A stretch of 64,000 bases of DNA from Mycobacterium cookii (lineage in GTDB: Bacteria > Actinomycetota > Actinomycetes > Mycobacteriales > Mycobacteriaceae), in the NCBI RefSeq assembly GCF_010727945.1, contig NZ_AP022569.1, positions 2,418,001 to 2,482,000 on the forward strand, written 5' to 3'. Position numbers and translations under genes: made by a program. Positions 35,839-45,633 of this stretch are shown here, piece by piece (position 1 is the first letter of the stretch; the number at the start of each line of letters is the position of its first letter). A model generated the notes under the pieces. The model had not been told where the DNA came from and did not search any database. It saw nothing but the letters and a program-made list of their open reading frames with translations.

Positions 35839-36699
35839 ATGCCGATCCCAAACGCTCCGCCCGAAGTGGTCGCCGTCGGGGCGTCAGCCGGAGGAGTCGA
35901 GGCGCTGAAATGTTTCGCCGCCGGTCTGCCGCCGGGTTTGCCCTACGCCGTCCTTGTGGTGTTGCACATGCCTATCAATGCGCCGAGCGTCCTGGCGCGC
36001 ATTCTCGACCGAAGCGGGCCGCTGCCGGCGACTGATGCCGTTCATGGAGAGCCATTGGCGCCCGGCACAATCCGGGTCGCCGTGCCGAATCGCCATCTGC
36101 TCGTCGACGGTGACAGAACCGTCTTGTCGGAGGGCCCCACCGAGAATGGTCAGCGTCCCGCCATCAACGCGCTGTTTCGCTCGGTGGCGTCCGCATGCGG
36201 TCATCGCGCGATCGGCGTGCTGCTGTCGGGTGTGCTCGACGACGGCACATCGGGGTTGGCCGCCATCCGGTCGCGCCATGGCACCACGATCGCCCAACTC
36301 CCCGACGAGGCGCTGTTTCCGGCGATGCCGCGCAACGCCATCGATGCCGGCGTCATCGATCACCAGACATCTGCCGGCAAGATGGGTCAGCTGCTCATGG
36401 AGCTGGCCGAACGAGACTCCTCTCAGGCCGCCGCCGAACCCGTCGCCGACGTCCATCACGCGGGGATCGGCGACAAGTTACTGCAGTCGCACGACGGTGA
36501 GATCGAGAGCGCTCTGCGGGTTGCCGTGGGCGCGCTTCAGGAGAAAGCCGTACTCGCCCGCAGGCTGGCCGACCAAGCAGGTCCTGGCATGGCGCGAGAC
36601 CGCTACCAGGCGATCGTCGACGAGGCAGAGCGCGCGGGGGACGTCCTGAGCGAGCGGCTGTCGGCGGGCTGCACCGAACGTCGCGAGCGCGATGAGTAG
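35839..36699 (+). CDS. CheB-type protein-glutamate methylesterase, no receiver domain
   Basis: 286 residues. The CheB catalytic triad is visible: Ser16 in GASAGG, His43 in VVLHM, and the Asp in LLSGVLDDGTSG near residue 135. There is no N-terminal response-regulator domain, so activity is not controlled by phosphorylation in cis. The last 80 residues form a helical tail. It opens an operon with a STAS-HATPase protein and a CheR-PAS protein. No flagellar or chemoreceptor gene is present, so a role in methylation-linked stress signalling is more likely than chemotaxis. Confidence 0.88.
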   Translation: MPIPNAPPEVVAVGASAGGVEALKCFAAGLPPGLPYAVLVVLHMPINAPSVLARILDRSGPLPATDAVHGEPLAPGTIRVAVPNRHLLVDGDRTVLSEGPTENGQRPAINALFRSVASACGHRAIGVLLSGVLDDGTSGLAAIRSRHGTTIAQLPDEALFPAMPRNAIDAGVIDHQTSAGKMGQLLMELAERDSSQAAAEPVADVHHAGIGDKLLQSHDGEIESALRVAVGALQEKAVLARRLADQAGPGMARDRYQAIVDEAERAGDVLSERLSAGCTERRERDE

Positions 36700-37468
36700 G
36701 CCTGCCAGCCGAGTTGCCGTCGAAGTCGACACCGCGGGCGATACCTGCCTACTGACCGTCAACGGAGTACTCGACAGCAGCACCTACCCAACGCTGCGCG
36801 ACGCCGTCATCAAGGCCGCCCTGGACGCACCGCGCGCCGTTCTCGTCGACGTCAACGGGCTCGACGTTCCCGCATCCTCGGCATGGTCTGTCTTCACCAG
36901 CGCGCGCTGGCACGTCAGCACCTGGCCGGATGTCCCGATCATGTTGGTGTGTGCGCATTCCGGCCGGCGTGCAACCATCGCGCGCAGCGGCGTGACGCGC
37001 TACGTGCCGGTGTACGCCGCTGTCGAGTCGGCTCGGCGAGCTGTCGTCGACGACGCACGGCCTGTCCGGCACCGATGTCGCTCCGAATTGCCGGCGTCCA
37101 CCGCCAGCGTGGGCATGGCCCGTGATCTGGTGACCGACCAATTGACGGCCTGGTCGCAGGCCGGCCTCATCTCGGTGGCGATGGTGGTCGTCAACGTGCT
37201 CGTCGACAATGTCTTGCAGCACACGGTCAGCGCCCCGGTGGTGATCCTGGAAAGCGAGGGTCCGCTGGTCACCATCTCGGTGCAGGACAACAGCTCGACG
37301 CCGGCCGCCCGGCGCGAGGACGCGTTCCGCGGTGGAGACCAGGTCTCCGGGCTGGCGATCATGGCCGCGATAAGCCGGGCCTGGGGAAGCACACCCACAC
37401 CGTCGGGCAAAACCGTGTGGGCGGTGATCGGCCCGGAGAACCGGCTGCGCCATGCGCACCGCGAGTAG
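36692..37468 (+). CDS. STAS + HATPase fusion (anti-sigma antagonist fused to anti-sigma-type kinase)
   Basis: 258 residues, overlapping cheB by eight bases. Residues 1-115 are a STAS domain (VEVDTAGDTCLLTVNGVLDSS; AVLVDVNGLDVPASSAW); here the usual phosphorylatable Ser context is PASSAW. Residues 130-255 are an RsbW-like GHKL ATPase: MVVVNVLVDNVLQHT carries the N-box Asn, VQDNSS the first G-box and DQVSGLAIM the second. Antagonist and kinase are normally separate partners; one chain carrying both suggests self-regulation or capture of a third protein. No sigma factor gene is nearby. Confidence 0.83.
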   Translation: MSRPASRVAVEVDTAGDTCLLTVNGVLDSSTYPTLRDAVIKAALDAPRAVLVDVNGLDVPASSAWSVFTSARWHVSTWPDVPIMLVCAHSGRRATIARSGVTRYVPVYAAVESARRAVVDDARPVRHRCRSELPASTASVGMARDLVTDQLTAWSQAGLISVAMVVVNVLVDNVLQHTVSAPVVILESEGPLVTISVQDNSSTPAARREDAFRGGDQVSGLAIMAAISRAWGSTPTPSGKTVWAVIGPENRLRHAHRE

Positions 37469-37507
37469 TGTTCAGTTTCGCCGCGACAGCTGGCGGGACA
37501 GGACGAG

Positions 37508-39352
37508 ATGGACCCGAACGTAGACGAATCATTCGAGGCCCTGCTGCGATTCATGCGGGATTCGCGAGGGTTCGATTTCACCGGATACAAACGCACCACC
37601 CTGGTGCGGCGAGTACGACACCGCATGAGCCAGGCCGGCTTTGACACCTACGAGCAGTATCTCGACGAGCTTCAGGCAAGCTCTGAAGAATTCTCGGCGC
37701 TGTTCAACACCATCCTCATCAATGTCACGGCGTTCTTCCGCGATCCCGAAGCGTGGGAATACGTCAAATCCGAGGTCATACCGAGCCTGCTCGCCGAGCG
37801 CGAGCCGGACGCGCCGATCCGGGTGTGGAGCGCGGGCTGCGCTTCGGGCCAAGAGGCCTACAGCCTGGCCATTTTGCTCGCCGATGCGATGAGTCCGGAC
37901 GCTTTTCGGCAGCGCGTGAAGATCTATGCGACCGATGTCGACGAGGATGCTCTCACCGAGGCCCGGGCGGCTAGCTATGACGCGAAGTCGGTCGAGTCGG
38001 TGCCGGAGGTTCTGCTGAAGCGACACTTCGAGCAAGTCAACGGACGGTACACCCTCAACAAAGACCTCCGGCGCAGCGTGATCTTCGGCCGCAACGACCT
38101 GGTCAAGGACGCGCCGATCTCACGGGTGGATCTGCTGGTCTGCCGCAACACGCTGATGTATATGAACGCAGAGACACAGCGAATCATGTTGGGCAAGATG
38201 CACTTTGCGTTAGCCCCGCTCGGGGTGCTGTTCCTCGGCCACGCCGAGATGTTGTTGAGTCACAGTGACTGGTTCACGCCGTTGAGCCTCAAGCAGCGGA
38301 TCTTCCGCAAAGCGCCCGGGTCCTACACCGGGATGGAACGCTACGATCCGGCCGCGACGCTCTATGAACGGCACGGCGACCTTTCCGCCCTGATGACCGT
38401 GCGAGAGTTGGCATTTCGCGCGAGTCCGGTGGCCCAGATCGTGGTGACCGGTGAAGACACCGTGGCGATGGTCAACGAGGAGGCCGAATCGTTGTTCGGG
38501 CTGTCGGCCCGCGACATCGGCCGCCTGCTTCGAGATCTCGAGATCTCCTATCGTCCAATCGAATTACGCGGGTACCTGGAGCAGGCCAAGGTGGAACGCC
38601 GTTCCATCAGGATTCCCGATGTCGAATGGGCTCGGCCGGGCGCCGAGACCGTCTGGTTCGAGATTCACATCAACCCGCTCGTCGACACAGAGAACGGGCT
38701 GCTCGGCGTGTCCATCGTGTTCTTCGATGTCACGGCGACCCGAGCGCTGTTCGACAAGCTGGTTCACACCAACCGCCAATTGGAGGCGGCCTACGAGGAG
38801 TTGCAATCCACCAACGAAGAACTCGAGACCACCAACGAGGAACTGCAGTCGACGGTGGAGGAGTTAGAGACCACCAACGAGGAATTGCAGTCCACCAACG
38901 AAGAACTCGAGACGATGAACGAGGAGCTGCAGTCCACCAACGACGAGTTACATACCATCAACGACGCGTTGAGCGAACGCAGCGAAGAGCTCGACCATGC
39001 CCACGGGTTCTTGGACTCGTTGATCAATTCTGTCCACCTCGGCCTGGTGGTCGTGGACCGCGAGATGCGCGTGCTGGTGTGGAACCGGGGTTGCGAGGAA
39101 TTGTGGGGTCTGCGCGCAGACGAGACCACCGGAGCCGTCCTGACCAGCCTGGACATCGGGCTGCCGACGGACGATATCCGGCCGCTGATCGGCCAGGCGT
39201 TCGTCGATCCCGACCACGCCGGCGAGGCGCTGATCGAGGCGGTGAACCGACGCGGTCGGTCCACTCCAATCCGGTTGTTGTGCACAGCTTTTCAAGCGGC
39301 GCCCAGTGGCACCGTCAACGGGGCACTGCTGTTGATGGAAGCGCAGCCCTGA
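37508..39352 (+). CDS. CheR-type methyltransferase with PAS domains and coiled coil
   Basis: 614 residues. Residues 1-275: CheR, with the N-terminal helical domain (FDFTGYKRTTLVRRVRHRM), NVTAFFRDPEAW, the SAM loop WSAGCASGQEAYSLA and CRNTLMYMN. Residues about 300-415: a PAS domain (VAMVNEEAESLFGLSARDI). Residues 416-495: a long coiled coil built from repeated NEELQST/NEELETT seven-residue units. Residues 500-610: a second PAS (VVVDREMRVLVWNRGCEELWGL). It is the CheR half of the well-known CheB-CheR-PAS fusions, here split from CheB by the STAS-HATPase gene. The PAS pair suggests small-molecule or redox sensing; no histidine kinase domain is present. Confidence 0.9.
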   Translation: MDPNVDESFEALLRFMRDSRGFDFTGYKRTTLVRRVRHRMSQAGFDTYEQYLDELQASSEEFSALFNTILINVTAFFRDPEAWEYVKSEVIPSLLAEREPDAPIRVWSAGCASGQEAYSLAILLADAMSPDAFRQRVKIYATDVDEDALTEARAASYDAKSVESVPEVLLKRHFEQVNGRYTLNKDLRRSVIFGRNDLVKDAPISRVDLLVCRNTLMYMNAETQRIMLGKMHFALAPLGVLFLGHAEMLLSHSDWFTPLSLKQRIFRKAPGSYTGMERYDPAATLYERHGDLSALMTVRELAFRASPVAQIVVTGEDTVAMVNEEAESLFGLSARDIGRLLRDLEISYRPIELRGYLEQAKVERRSIRIPDVEWARPGAETVWFEIHINPLVDTENGLLGVSIVFFDVTATRALFDKLVHTNRQLEAAYEELQSTNEELETTNEELQSTVEELETTNEELQSTNEELETMNEELQSTNDELHTINDALSERSEELDHAHGFLDSLINSVHLGLVVVDREMRVLVWNRGCEELWGLRADETTGAVLTSLDIGLPTDDIRPLIGQAFVDPDHAGEALIEAVNRRGRSTPIRLLCTAFQAAPSGTVNGALLLMEAQP

Positions 39353-39356
39353 CAGG

Positions 39357-39722
39357 CTAATTCGCTTCGCGCTGCTGTTCGATGGCGGCCGTGTCGTGCA
39401 GCGCCGCCGCCGCCCGGTGCACTTCGGCCGCATCCTGATGTGCGTCGACGTCTGCATCATCGGCCCGCATCGCCACCTGCTCGTGCGTGGCCGCGCTGCG
39501 CCGGTGCGCCGCGCCGGCAGCGTGGTGTCGCTTGGCGGCGGCTTGGTGGGCCCGGCGGGAGCGTTCTTGCGACTCCTGCGCACGCACTCGAGCATGCTCG
39601 GCGGTCTCGGCGTTCGACGGCAGACCCGCCCGAAGGTCGGCACCGCGCTGATGTAGCTCGTCGGCACGCCGCCTGGCCGCCTCGCCGCGATCGTCGGCGG
39701 CGCCCTGCGGGTGTGACGACAC
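39357..39722 (-). CDS. Ala/His/Arg-rich coiled-coil protein, 121 aa
   Basis: GTG start at 39722. Almost wholly Ala, Arg, His, Glu and Gln, predicted helical (RAHQAAAKRHHAAGAAHRR; DAAEVHRAAAALHDTAA). No membrane segment, no Cys. Stop four bases from the convergent cheR-PAS stop. Proteins of this composition are frequent in mycobacteria and have no known function; strong periodicity of Ala and charged residues argues it is a real coding frame. Confidence 0.6.
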   Translation of the reverse strand: MSSHPQGAADDRGEAARRRADELHQRGADLRAGLPSNAETAEHARVRAQESQERSRRAHQAAAKRHHAAGAAHRRSAATHEQVAMRADDADVDAHQDAAEVHRAAAALHDTAAIEQQREAN

Positions 39723-39840
39723 GATGTTCGCTCCGATCGTCGCTCAACGGCGAAGCCCCTATTGTCCGCTCCGCCGAATACGCAGGCAATACGCCCTACT
39801 ATTTGCATCATTCGTGCGGCCCCCGATGACAGGAGACGGT

Positions 39841-40707
39841 GTGCGGTTCAGCTATGCGGAGGCGATGACGGACCCGACGTTCTATATCCCGTTGGCCAAA
39901 GCCGCCGAGGCGGCCGGATACGCCAGCATGACGATTCCGGACAGCGTCGCCTACCCGTTCGAATCGGATTCGAAGTATCCGTACACACCGGACGGCAACC
40001 GGGAGTTTCTGGACGGCAAGGCGTTCATCGAGACGTTCGTGTTGACTGCGGCGCTGGGCGCGGTGACGTCGACGCTGCGCTTCAACTTCTTCGTCCTCAA
40101 GCTTCCGATCCGGCCGCCGGCCCTGGTGGCCAAGCAGGCCGGCTCGCTGGCGGCACTGATCGGAAACCGCGTCGGACTCGGGGTCGGCACCAGCCCATGG
40201 CCAGAGGACTACGAGCTGATGGGTGTGCCGTTCGCCAAGCGCGGCAAGCGAATCGACGAATGCATCGACATCATCCGCGGGCTGACCACCGGCGACTACT
40301 TCGAATACCACGGCGAGTTCTATGACATCCCCAAGACCAAGATGACGCCCGCGCCCACCCAGCCGATCCCGATTCTCATCGGCGGGCACGCCGATGCCGC
40401 CCTGCGCCGGGCCGCCCGCGCCGACGGCTGGATGCACGGTGGCGGCGATCCAGAGGAACTCGATCGGCTCATCACGCGGCTCAAGCAACTTCGCGGGGAG
40501 GAAGGCAAGACCGGCCCCTTCGAGATCCATGTGATCTCAGTCGACGGCTTCACCCTGGACGGCGTGAAGCGTCTCGAGGACAAGGGCGTTACCGACGTGA
40601 TCGTCGGTTTCCGCATGCCCTACATCATGGGGCAGGACACCGAGCCGCTGGACGCCAAGATCCGCAACCTGGAGGAGTTCGCCGAGCGGGTGATCGCCAA
40701 AGCGTAG
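39841..40707 (+). CDS. LLM-class flavin/F420 oxidoreductase (Rv0940c type)
   Basis: 288 residues from GTG 39841, chosen because AGGAGA lies just upstream and the protein then begins VRFSYAEAMTDP as in the family; the ATG at 39826 would place the Shine-Dalgarno inside the gene. Seen: YASMTIPDSVAYPF, STLRFNFFVLKLPIRPP, LIGNRVGLGVGTSPWPEDYELMG and PTQPIPILIGGHADAALRRAAR. The length equals that recalled for Rv0940c. Substrate unknown. Confidence 0.86.
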   Translation: MRFSYAEAMTDPTFYIPLAKAAEAAGYASMTIPDSVAYPFESDSKYPYTPDGNREFLDGKAFIETFVLTAALGAVTSTLRFNFFVLKLPIRPPALVAKQAGSLAALIGNRVGLGVGTSPWPEDYELMGVPFAKRGKRIDECIDIIRGLTTGDYFEYHGEFYDIPKTKMTPAPTQPIPILIGGHADAALRRAARADGWMHGGGDPEELDRLITRLKQLRGEEGKTGPFEIHVISVDGFTLDGVKRLEDKGVTDVIVGFRMPYIMGQDTEPLDAKIRNLEEFAERVIAKA

Positions 40708-40734
40708 CGGCGGTCTGCCGCCAAAGTCTCACGG

Positions 40735-41541
40735 CTACAGCGGATCCCATACCGGTGCGCGCTTTTCCTGGTGCGCTCTGGCCGCCTCCAGCGGGTTATT
40801 GGTGAATCCGCTCAGGATCTGGGTGCGGTTCTCGATCTCGATCGCGTGCCGAAGGCTGGGTGCATCCAGCGCGGTGTTCAGCCCGATCTTGGTCTGCCAC
40901 ACCCCGTAGGCGTTGTTCCCGACAATCGAGCGGGCCATCGTCAGCGCGGCGGCCATCAATTGGTCAGGCGCCACCACTTCGTGCACCAGCTTGATCCGGT
41001 AGGCCTCGTCGGCGTCGATGATGCGGCCGGTCAGCATCAATTCTCGCGCCACCCCGGCGCCGACCATCTTCGGCAGCAGGTAGCTGGTGCCCATGTCCAT
41101 CGAGGAGAACCCCGCCTTGATGAACACCGAGCCGAATCTGGCTTGCTCCGAGGCGATCCGGATGTCGGAGTGCAGCGCGAACGCCAGCCCACCGCCGACG
41201 GCGACACCGTTCACGGCGGCGATCACCGGTATCGGCAGCTCGTAGAGCCGGACGTACAGGTTGGCCAGGCGCACCTGGGCGTCGTAGCTGACCTTGAATC
41301 CCGGGGTGTCCGGCGCATTCTTCGTCCACGCCGTTCCGGTGCCGCTCAAGTCGGCGCCCGCGCAAAACCCGCGACCCGCCCCGGTCAGGATCGCCGCCCG
41401 GAACGCGCCACTACTGAGCGAATCCAGCGCAGCGTCCATCCCGTCGATCAGCGACCCGTCGATGGCGTTCAACTTGTCGGGCCGATTCAGCGTGACGCAC
41501 GCGATTTTCTCGTCAAGCGTTTGCAATTCCACAGCAGCCAT
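40735..41541 (-). CDS. Enoyl-CoA hydratase/isomerase family protein
   Basis: 268 residues from ATG 41541 ([12 protein letters not shown]). Crotonase fold: [24 protein letters not shown] (oxyanion hole), [22 protein letters not shown] and [22 protein letters not shown]. At the first hydratase Glu position the sequence is GGGLAF, and at the second [10 protein letters not shown], so both catalytic glutamates of classic hydratase are absent; isomerase, lyase or hydrolase chemistry is more likely. The divergent methyltransferase begins 49 bases away. Confidence 0.83.
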   Translation of the reverse strand: MAAVELQTLDEKIACVTLNRPDKLNAIDGSLIDGMDAALDSLSSGAFRAAILTGAGRGFCAGADLSGTGTAWTKNAPDTPGFKVSYDAQVRLANLYVRLYELPIPVIAAVNGVAVGGGLAFALHSDIRIASEQARFGSVFIKAGFSSMDMGTSYLLPKMVGAGVARELMLTGRIIDADEAYRIKLVHEVVAPDQLMAAALTMARSIVGNNAYGVWQTKIGLNTALDAPSLRHAIEIENRTQILSGFTNNPLEAARAHQEKRAPVWDPL

Positions 41542-41590
41542 AACCGCAACCGTAAGCCAACGCTCAGTGTCGCCACCTAGCGTGTCGCGC

Positions 41591-42508
41591 ATGCCAAGAA
41601 CTGACCGCGACAGTTGGGACCTGGCCAGCAGCGTCGGCGCCACCGCCACCATGGTCGCGGCCGCCCGCGCGGCAGCCAGCCGACGCCCCGATCCGGTGAT
41701 CGACGACCCCTTCGCCGAGCCGCTGGTCCGCGCGGTGGGGCTGAACCTTTTCACCAGGGTCGCTTCCGGCGAAATCGATTTCGCCGACGTCGACGATGAT
41801 GCCGGATTCCCGCGGATGGTCGACACGTTCGCCGCGCGGGCCCGCATCTACGACGACTACTTCGCCGAGGCCGGCCGTGCGGGAGTTCGCCAGGTGGTGA
41901 TCCTGGCGTCGGGACTCGATGCCCGTCCCTACCGGCTGTCCTGGCCGGCGCAGACCACGCTGTACGAAATCGACCAGCCCGAGGTGATCGAATTCAAGAC
42001 CACCACGCTGGCCGGCCTCGGCGCAGTGCCCGGCGCGCAACACCGGCCGGTCGGCATCGACCTGCGTGCGGACTGGCCCGCGGCGTTGCGGAGTGCCGGT
42101 TTCGACGCCAGGCAACCGACGGCGTGGCTGGCTGAAGGGGTCTTGATCGGATTCCTGCCGCCCGACGCCGAGGTCCGCTTGCTGGACAGCGTCATCGAGC
42201 TCAGCGCCACGGGCAGCACCTTCGCCGCCGACTACGGGACGGTGCGCGGCCAGACCGAGAAGGAACGGGAGCAGGCCCGGATCATCACCGACAGCTGGCG
42301 CGAACACGGTCTGGAGCTCGACATTCCCGACCTGACCTATCCCGGTGAGCACACCGACGTGGCCGCCTATTTGGGCGGTCACGGCTGGGACGCCGATAGG
42401 TCCGGGCTCGCCGATCTGTTCGCCGCAGCCGGGCTGGCGCCGCTGGACGCCGAAGCTCGAGCCGGAACACCGGCGTCGATCGGGTTCGTCCGGGCTACCC
42501 GTCGCTAA
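41591..42508 (+). CDS. Class I SAM-dependent methyltransferase, TIGR00027/PF04072 family
   Basis: 305 residues from ATG 41591 ([27 protein letters not shown], described by its ends only in the family). Mycobacteria hold many paralogues of this leucine carboxyl methyltransferase-like group. Seen: [15 protein letters not shown], the SAM site [27 protein letters not shown] and [13 protein letters not shown]. Targets are not known for this family in mycobacteria. The stop overlaps that of the convergent FAH-MBL gene by four bases. Confidence 0.88.
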   Translation: MPRTDRDSWDLASSVGATATMVAAARAAASRRPDPVIDDPFAEPLVRAVGLNLFTRVASGEIDFADVDDDAGFPRMVDTFAARARIYDDYFAEAGRAGVRQVVILASGLDARPYRLSWPAQTTLYEIDQPEVIEFKTTTLAGLGAVPGAQHRPVGIDLRADWPAALRSAGFDARQPTAWLAEGVLIGFLPPDAEVRLLDSVIELSATGSTFAADYGTVRGQTEKEREQARIITDSWREHGLELDIPDLTYPGEHTDVAAYLGGHGWDADRSGLADLFAAAGLAPLDAEARAGTPASIGFVRATRR

Positions 42509-44439
42509 CCGTGTTTGGCGAACCAGTCGGCTTGCATCGCCAGCAACCCCATCGCCGGCAATTGCGGTGTGTCCGGGTCTAATTCGCGGTAACGCTGGTA
42601 GACGTTGACGACCACACGCTCGGCGTCCAGCCAGTCCGCGTATTCACCGAGGTCGATGCTGTCGGCCGCCTCGACGAACGACAGTCCTTTGTCGTGTGCG
42701 GCGTCGGTCTGCTCGACGACGTGCACGAGATATCCACGTAAAGCCCGGATTCCGTCCGCGTCGGTGACCGGGCCGTGGCCCGGCACGACGGTCGGCGCGT
42801 CCAGCGACAGCATCGTGTCGCAGGCGGCGATCCAGTTGCCGATCGGGCCGGCCCACACGATCGGTGTGCAGCCGATGAACAGTAGATCGCCGGCGAACAG
42901 CACCCCGGCGTCGGGCACGTGCACCACCGAGTCCGCGGCGGTGTGCGCCGGCCCGAGGTTCAACAGGCACACCTCACGTCCGCCGACCTCTATGACGAGG
43001 CGCTCGTCGAAGGTCTGATCGGCGTTGCGCACCACGATGCCGCTGAAGTCGAAGGGCCCGAACCGTTCTCGTAGATACGGGGTGGCCACCGGACCTAGGT
43101 CGGCCGTCTGGGTCATCGCCAGCATCTCGGGCGCCATCCCGTGGGCGATTTCCTCGGCGGTGCCGGTGGCCGCGATCACCCGCACCGCGGGGTCCAGCAG
43201 TTGGTTGCCGTGCGTGTGGTCGCCGTTGGAGTGGGTGATCAGCGCGTCGGTGATCGGCGCGCGGTCGGTGACGGTCGCCATCGCGGTCAGCATCTCGCGG
43301 GTCAACGGCAGGTCGAACAGCGTGTCGACCAGAAGTGACGCACCGTCGCCGGCGACCAGGCCGGCGTTGCTCCAGCCGTATCCGCCGTCCGGCAGCAGCC
43401 ACGCCCACACCCGGTCGCCGACCTCGTGCAGCCCGCGGGTGTAGGGGATCTTGGCCGGCGCCCGGTTGACCCGCGGCTTGGCGGGGACGGCGTCCGGGTT
43501 GGGCCGCGGCGGAAGTGGTTGCGGCGCAGGCGTTGTCCGCACCGTCTGGCGGGTCTCGCCCAGACCCTGCACCGTGAGCGTGACGATGTCGCCGTCGCGC
43601 AGCCAGCCACGGAAGGATTCCGGCGCGGTGGCGTCGAGGTGTTCGACCAGTGTGCAGGTCGGCACGGTGCCGGAGCCGAACACGTCGCCGGGGCTCAGTG
43701 TCACCCCACGCGAGGCGTAGGAGATCACTTCGGCGAAGCTCCAATCCATCTGCGCGGTCGAGCCGGAACCGATCACCTCGTCGTTGACCGACGCGGTCAC
43801 CTGCAGGTCCAACGCGCCGTCGCGGCGATAGGGCTGCAGTTCGTCGGGCGTGACCAGATACGGGCCGAGCGTCACACCGCTGTCCTTGCCCTTGGCCTGA
43901 CCGATCGCCAGTTGGCCTTCCAGCATCTGCAGATCACGCGCGGACCAGTCGTTGAAGATCATGTAGCCGATGATCGCCTGTTCGGCTTCGGCGACCGACA
44001 GGTCCTTGCCTGCTGTGCCGACGACCGCGGCGATCTCCAATTCGAAATCCTGCCAAGCACTTCCGGGTGCCATCGGGGCATCGTCGTACGGACCGAGAAC
44101 CGTGGCCGGGCAAGCGAAGTAGAAGGCGGGAATGTGATACCAGCTGTCCTTGAGCACCCGGCCGCCGCCCATCGCCGCCTGGCAATTGCGCATGTGGTCG
44201 AGGAAACACAGCGAATCGCGGATCGACGGCGGTCGGGGGATCGGCGCCATCAATGTCACCTGGTCGAGGCGCACCGTGGGCGCGGATCGCAGCGCCCGCT
44301 CCCCCGCCTCGGCCAGCGCATCGGCGCCGCGCCCGATCAGGTCGAGCAGAGTCACACCAGGCTCCAGCACGTGAACCGCGTCGCCGGCGAGTACCCCGGT
44401 CCGCTGGCCAGTGTCATCACGAAATGTCAGCCACCGCAT
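42505..44439 (-). CDS. FAH-domain hydrolase/isomerase fused to metallo-beta-lactamase-fold hydrolase (Rv0939 type)
   Basis: 644 residues from ATG 44439, the length I recall for Rv0939. Residues 1-320: fumarylacetoacetate-hydrolase fold ([27 protein letters not shown] with the Glu-x-Glu metal ligands; [37 protein letters not shown]). After a Pro-rich linker, residues 345-644: an MBL fold with [21 protein letters not shown], and FAGDLLF. In the first metal motif the middle ligand of HxHxDH is Asn. Two hydrolytic steps in one chain suggest channelling in aromatic or beta-diketone catabolism; the substrate is unknown. Confidence 0.88.
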   Translation of the reverse strand: MRWLTFRDDTGQRTGVLAGDAVHVLEPGVTLLDLIGRGADALAEAGERALRSAPTVRLDQVTLMAPIPRPPSIRDSLCFLDHMRNCQAAMGGGRVLKDSWYHIPAFYFACPATVLGPYDDAPMAPGSAWQDFELEIAAVVGTAGKDLSVAEAEQAIIGYMIFNDWSARDLQMLEGQLAIGQAKGKDSGVTLGPYLVTPDELQPYRRDGALDLQVTASVNDEVIGSGSTAQMDWSFAEVISYASRGVTLSPGDVFGSGTVPTCTLVEHLDATAPESFRGWLRDGDIVTLTVQGLGETRQTVRTTPAPQPLPPRPNPDAVPAKPRVNRAPAKIPYTRGLHEVGDRVWAWLLPDGGYGWSNAGLVAGDGASLLVDTLFDLPLTREMLTAMATVTDRAPITDALITHSNGDHTHGNQLLDPAVRVIAATGTAEEIAHGMAPEMLAMTQTADLGPVATPYLRERFGPFDFSGIVVRNADQTFDERLVIEVGGREVCLLNLGPAHTAADSVVHVPDAGVLFAGDLLFIGCTPIVWAGPIGNWIAACDTMLSLDAPTVVPGHGPVTDADGIRALRGYLVHVVEQTDAAHDKGLSFVEAADSIDLGEYADWLDAERVVVNVYQRYRELDPDTPQLPAMGLLAMQADWFAKHG

Positions 44440-44458
44440 CGAGATACCGTATTCGACT

Positions 44459-45112
44459 ATGGCCATCACCGTCGCCGAAATCGAGGTCGCCGACCCGGCG
44501 GACGCCTGGGTGCGAGCCGGGTTCTGTGTTGATTCCGGCGGCGACGCCGGCGCAGTCTGCCGGATCGGGGGTGTTCGGGTCCGGCTGGCCGAGTCCGACC
44601 GCGGTACCGGCATCGTCGGGTGGTCGCTACGCGGCCTGCCGTCGCGCGATTCGCCCGTCGACCTCGACGGCATCCCGACGACAAGGTCAGACTCGGTCGC
44701 CGCGACTCCGGCGGAGCACGCGAACGGCGTCACCGCGATCGACCACATCGTCCTGCTGTCGCCTGACCTGCGTCGAACGGTCGAGTCGCTGGCCGGTATC
44801 GGCGCCGAACCGCGCCGCGAGCGGGACGGCGAACTCGGCGGACGCCCGATCCGTCAGATCTTCTTCCGGTTCGGCGAGGTGATCATCGAGGTCGTCGGTT
44901 CGCCGCAGACCGCGACCGAGGGGCCATCCACGCTCTGGGGCATCACGTACGTCGTCGCGGACATCGACGCGACCGCCGCGTATTTCGGCGATCGCACAGC
45001 GCTGGTCAAACCGGCCGTGCAGCCCGGACGCCGGATCACCACGCTCCGGCACCATGAGCTCGGAATGTCGGTCCGGTCGGCGATGATCTCAGCACCTATT
45101 CTCGGCGCATGA
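44459..45112 (+). CDS. VOC-superfamily (glyoxalase-like) protein
   Basis: 217 residues from ATG 44459, only 19 bases from the divergent FAH-MBL start. The second half has the VOC repeat [20 protein letters not shown] and [20 protein letters not shown] with the metal-type His and Glu, then [19 protein letters not shown]. The N-terminal half is a degenerate second module. Function could be lyase, isomerase or dioxygenase-like; context with the FAH-MBL enzyme suggests small-molecule catabolism. Overlaps rnhA by ATGA. Confidence 0.8.
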   Translation: MAITVAEIEVADPADAWVRAGFCVDSGGDAGAVCRIGGVRVRLAESDRGTGIVGWSLRGLPSRDSPVDLDGIPTTRSDSVAATPAEHANGVTAIDHIVLLSPDLRRTVESLAGIGAEPRRERDGELGGRPIRQIFFRFGEVIIEVVGSPQTATEGPSTLWGITYVVADIDATAAYFGDRTALVKPAVQPGRRITTLRHHELGMSVRSAMISAPILGA

Positions 45113-45615
45113 CCGAGGATGTCGTGATCATCCACACCGACGGTGGATGCCGGCCGAACCCCGGGCCAGGCGGTTGGGGAGCGGTGTTGCGGCACCGTCA
45201 CCACGTCCGCGAGATGTGCGGCGGCGAACCCGGCGAGACGAGCAACAACCGGATGGAGTTGACCGCACCGATCATGGCGCTGGAGGCACTCACCAGATCC
45301 GTGACGGTGCACCTGCACACCGACAGCACCTATGTCCGCAACGGCATCACCAAGTGGGTGCTCGGATGGGAGCGCAACGGTTGGAAGACCGCCGCGAAGC
45401 AGCCGGTGAAGAACGTCGACCTCTGGATGCGGCTTCGGGAAGCGTGCTCGCGGCACCGGGTCGAGTGGTTCTGGGTGAAGGGGCATTCGGGAGTCGCCGA
45501 CAACGAGTTGGCCGACGAGCTGGCGACCCGGGGCTTGCTGGAAGCGATCGAGGCTTCCTACTCTCTGACCAGTAATGAATCCGACAACCCAATTACGGCG
45601 GCCGACGGGCCCTGA
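45109..45615 (+). CDS. rnhA: Ribonuclease HI RnhA
   Basis: 168 residues. Degrades RNA in RNA-DNA hybrids. Catalytic residues: Asp11 in HTDGG, Glu50 in NNRMELT, Asp72 in LHTDSTYV and the Asp of VADNELAD near residue 135. The handle region [21 protein letters not shown] is present. Fast-growing mycobacteria have such a stand-alone RNase HI, whereas M. tuberculosis relies on a bifunctional one. Translationally coupled to the VOC gene by ATGA; converges on the LLM gene with 18 bases between stops. Confidence 0.95.
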   Translation: MTEDVVIIHTDGGCRPNPGPGGWGAVLRHRHHVREMCGGEPGETSNNRMELTAPIMALEALTRSVTVHLHTDSTYVRNGITKWVLGWERNGWKTAAKQPVKNVDLWMRLREACSRHRVEWFWVKGHSGVADNELADELATRGLLEAIEASYSLTSNESDNPITAADGP

Positions 45616-45633
45616 CGCGACGTAGCTTTTCAA

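Noticed and set aside
36692..37468. SigF-type partner-switching locus
   Set aside because: STAS and HATPase domains fit, but no sigma factor or SpoIIE phosphatase gene is adjacent, so the sigma target cannot be claimed.
38800..38990. Non-coding tandem repeat
   Set aside because: The repetition is the coding sequence of a heptad coiled coil in the CheR-PAS protein.
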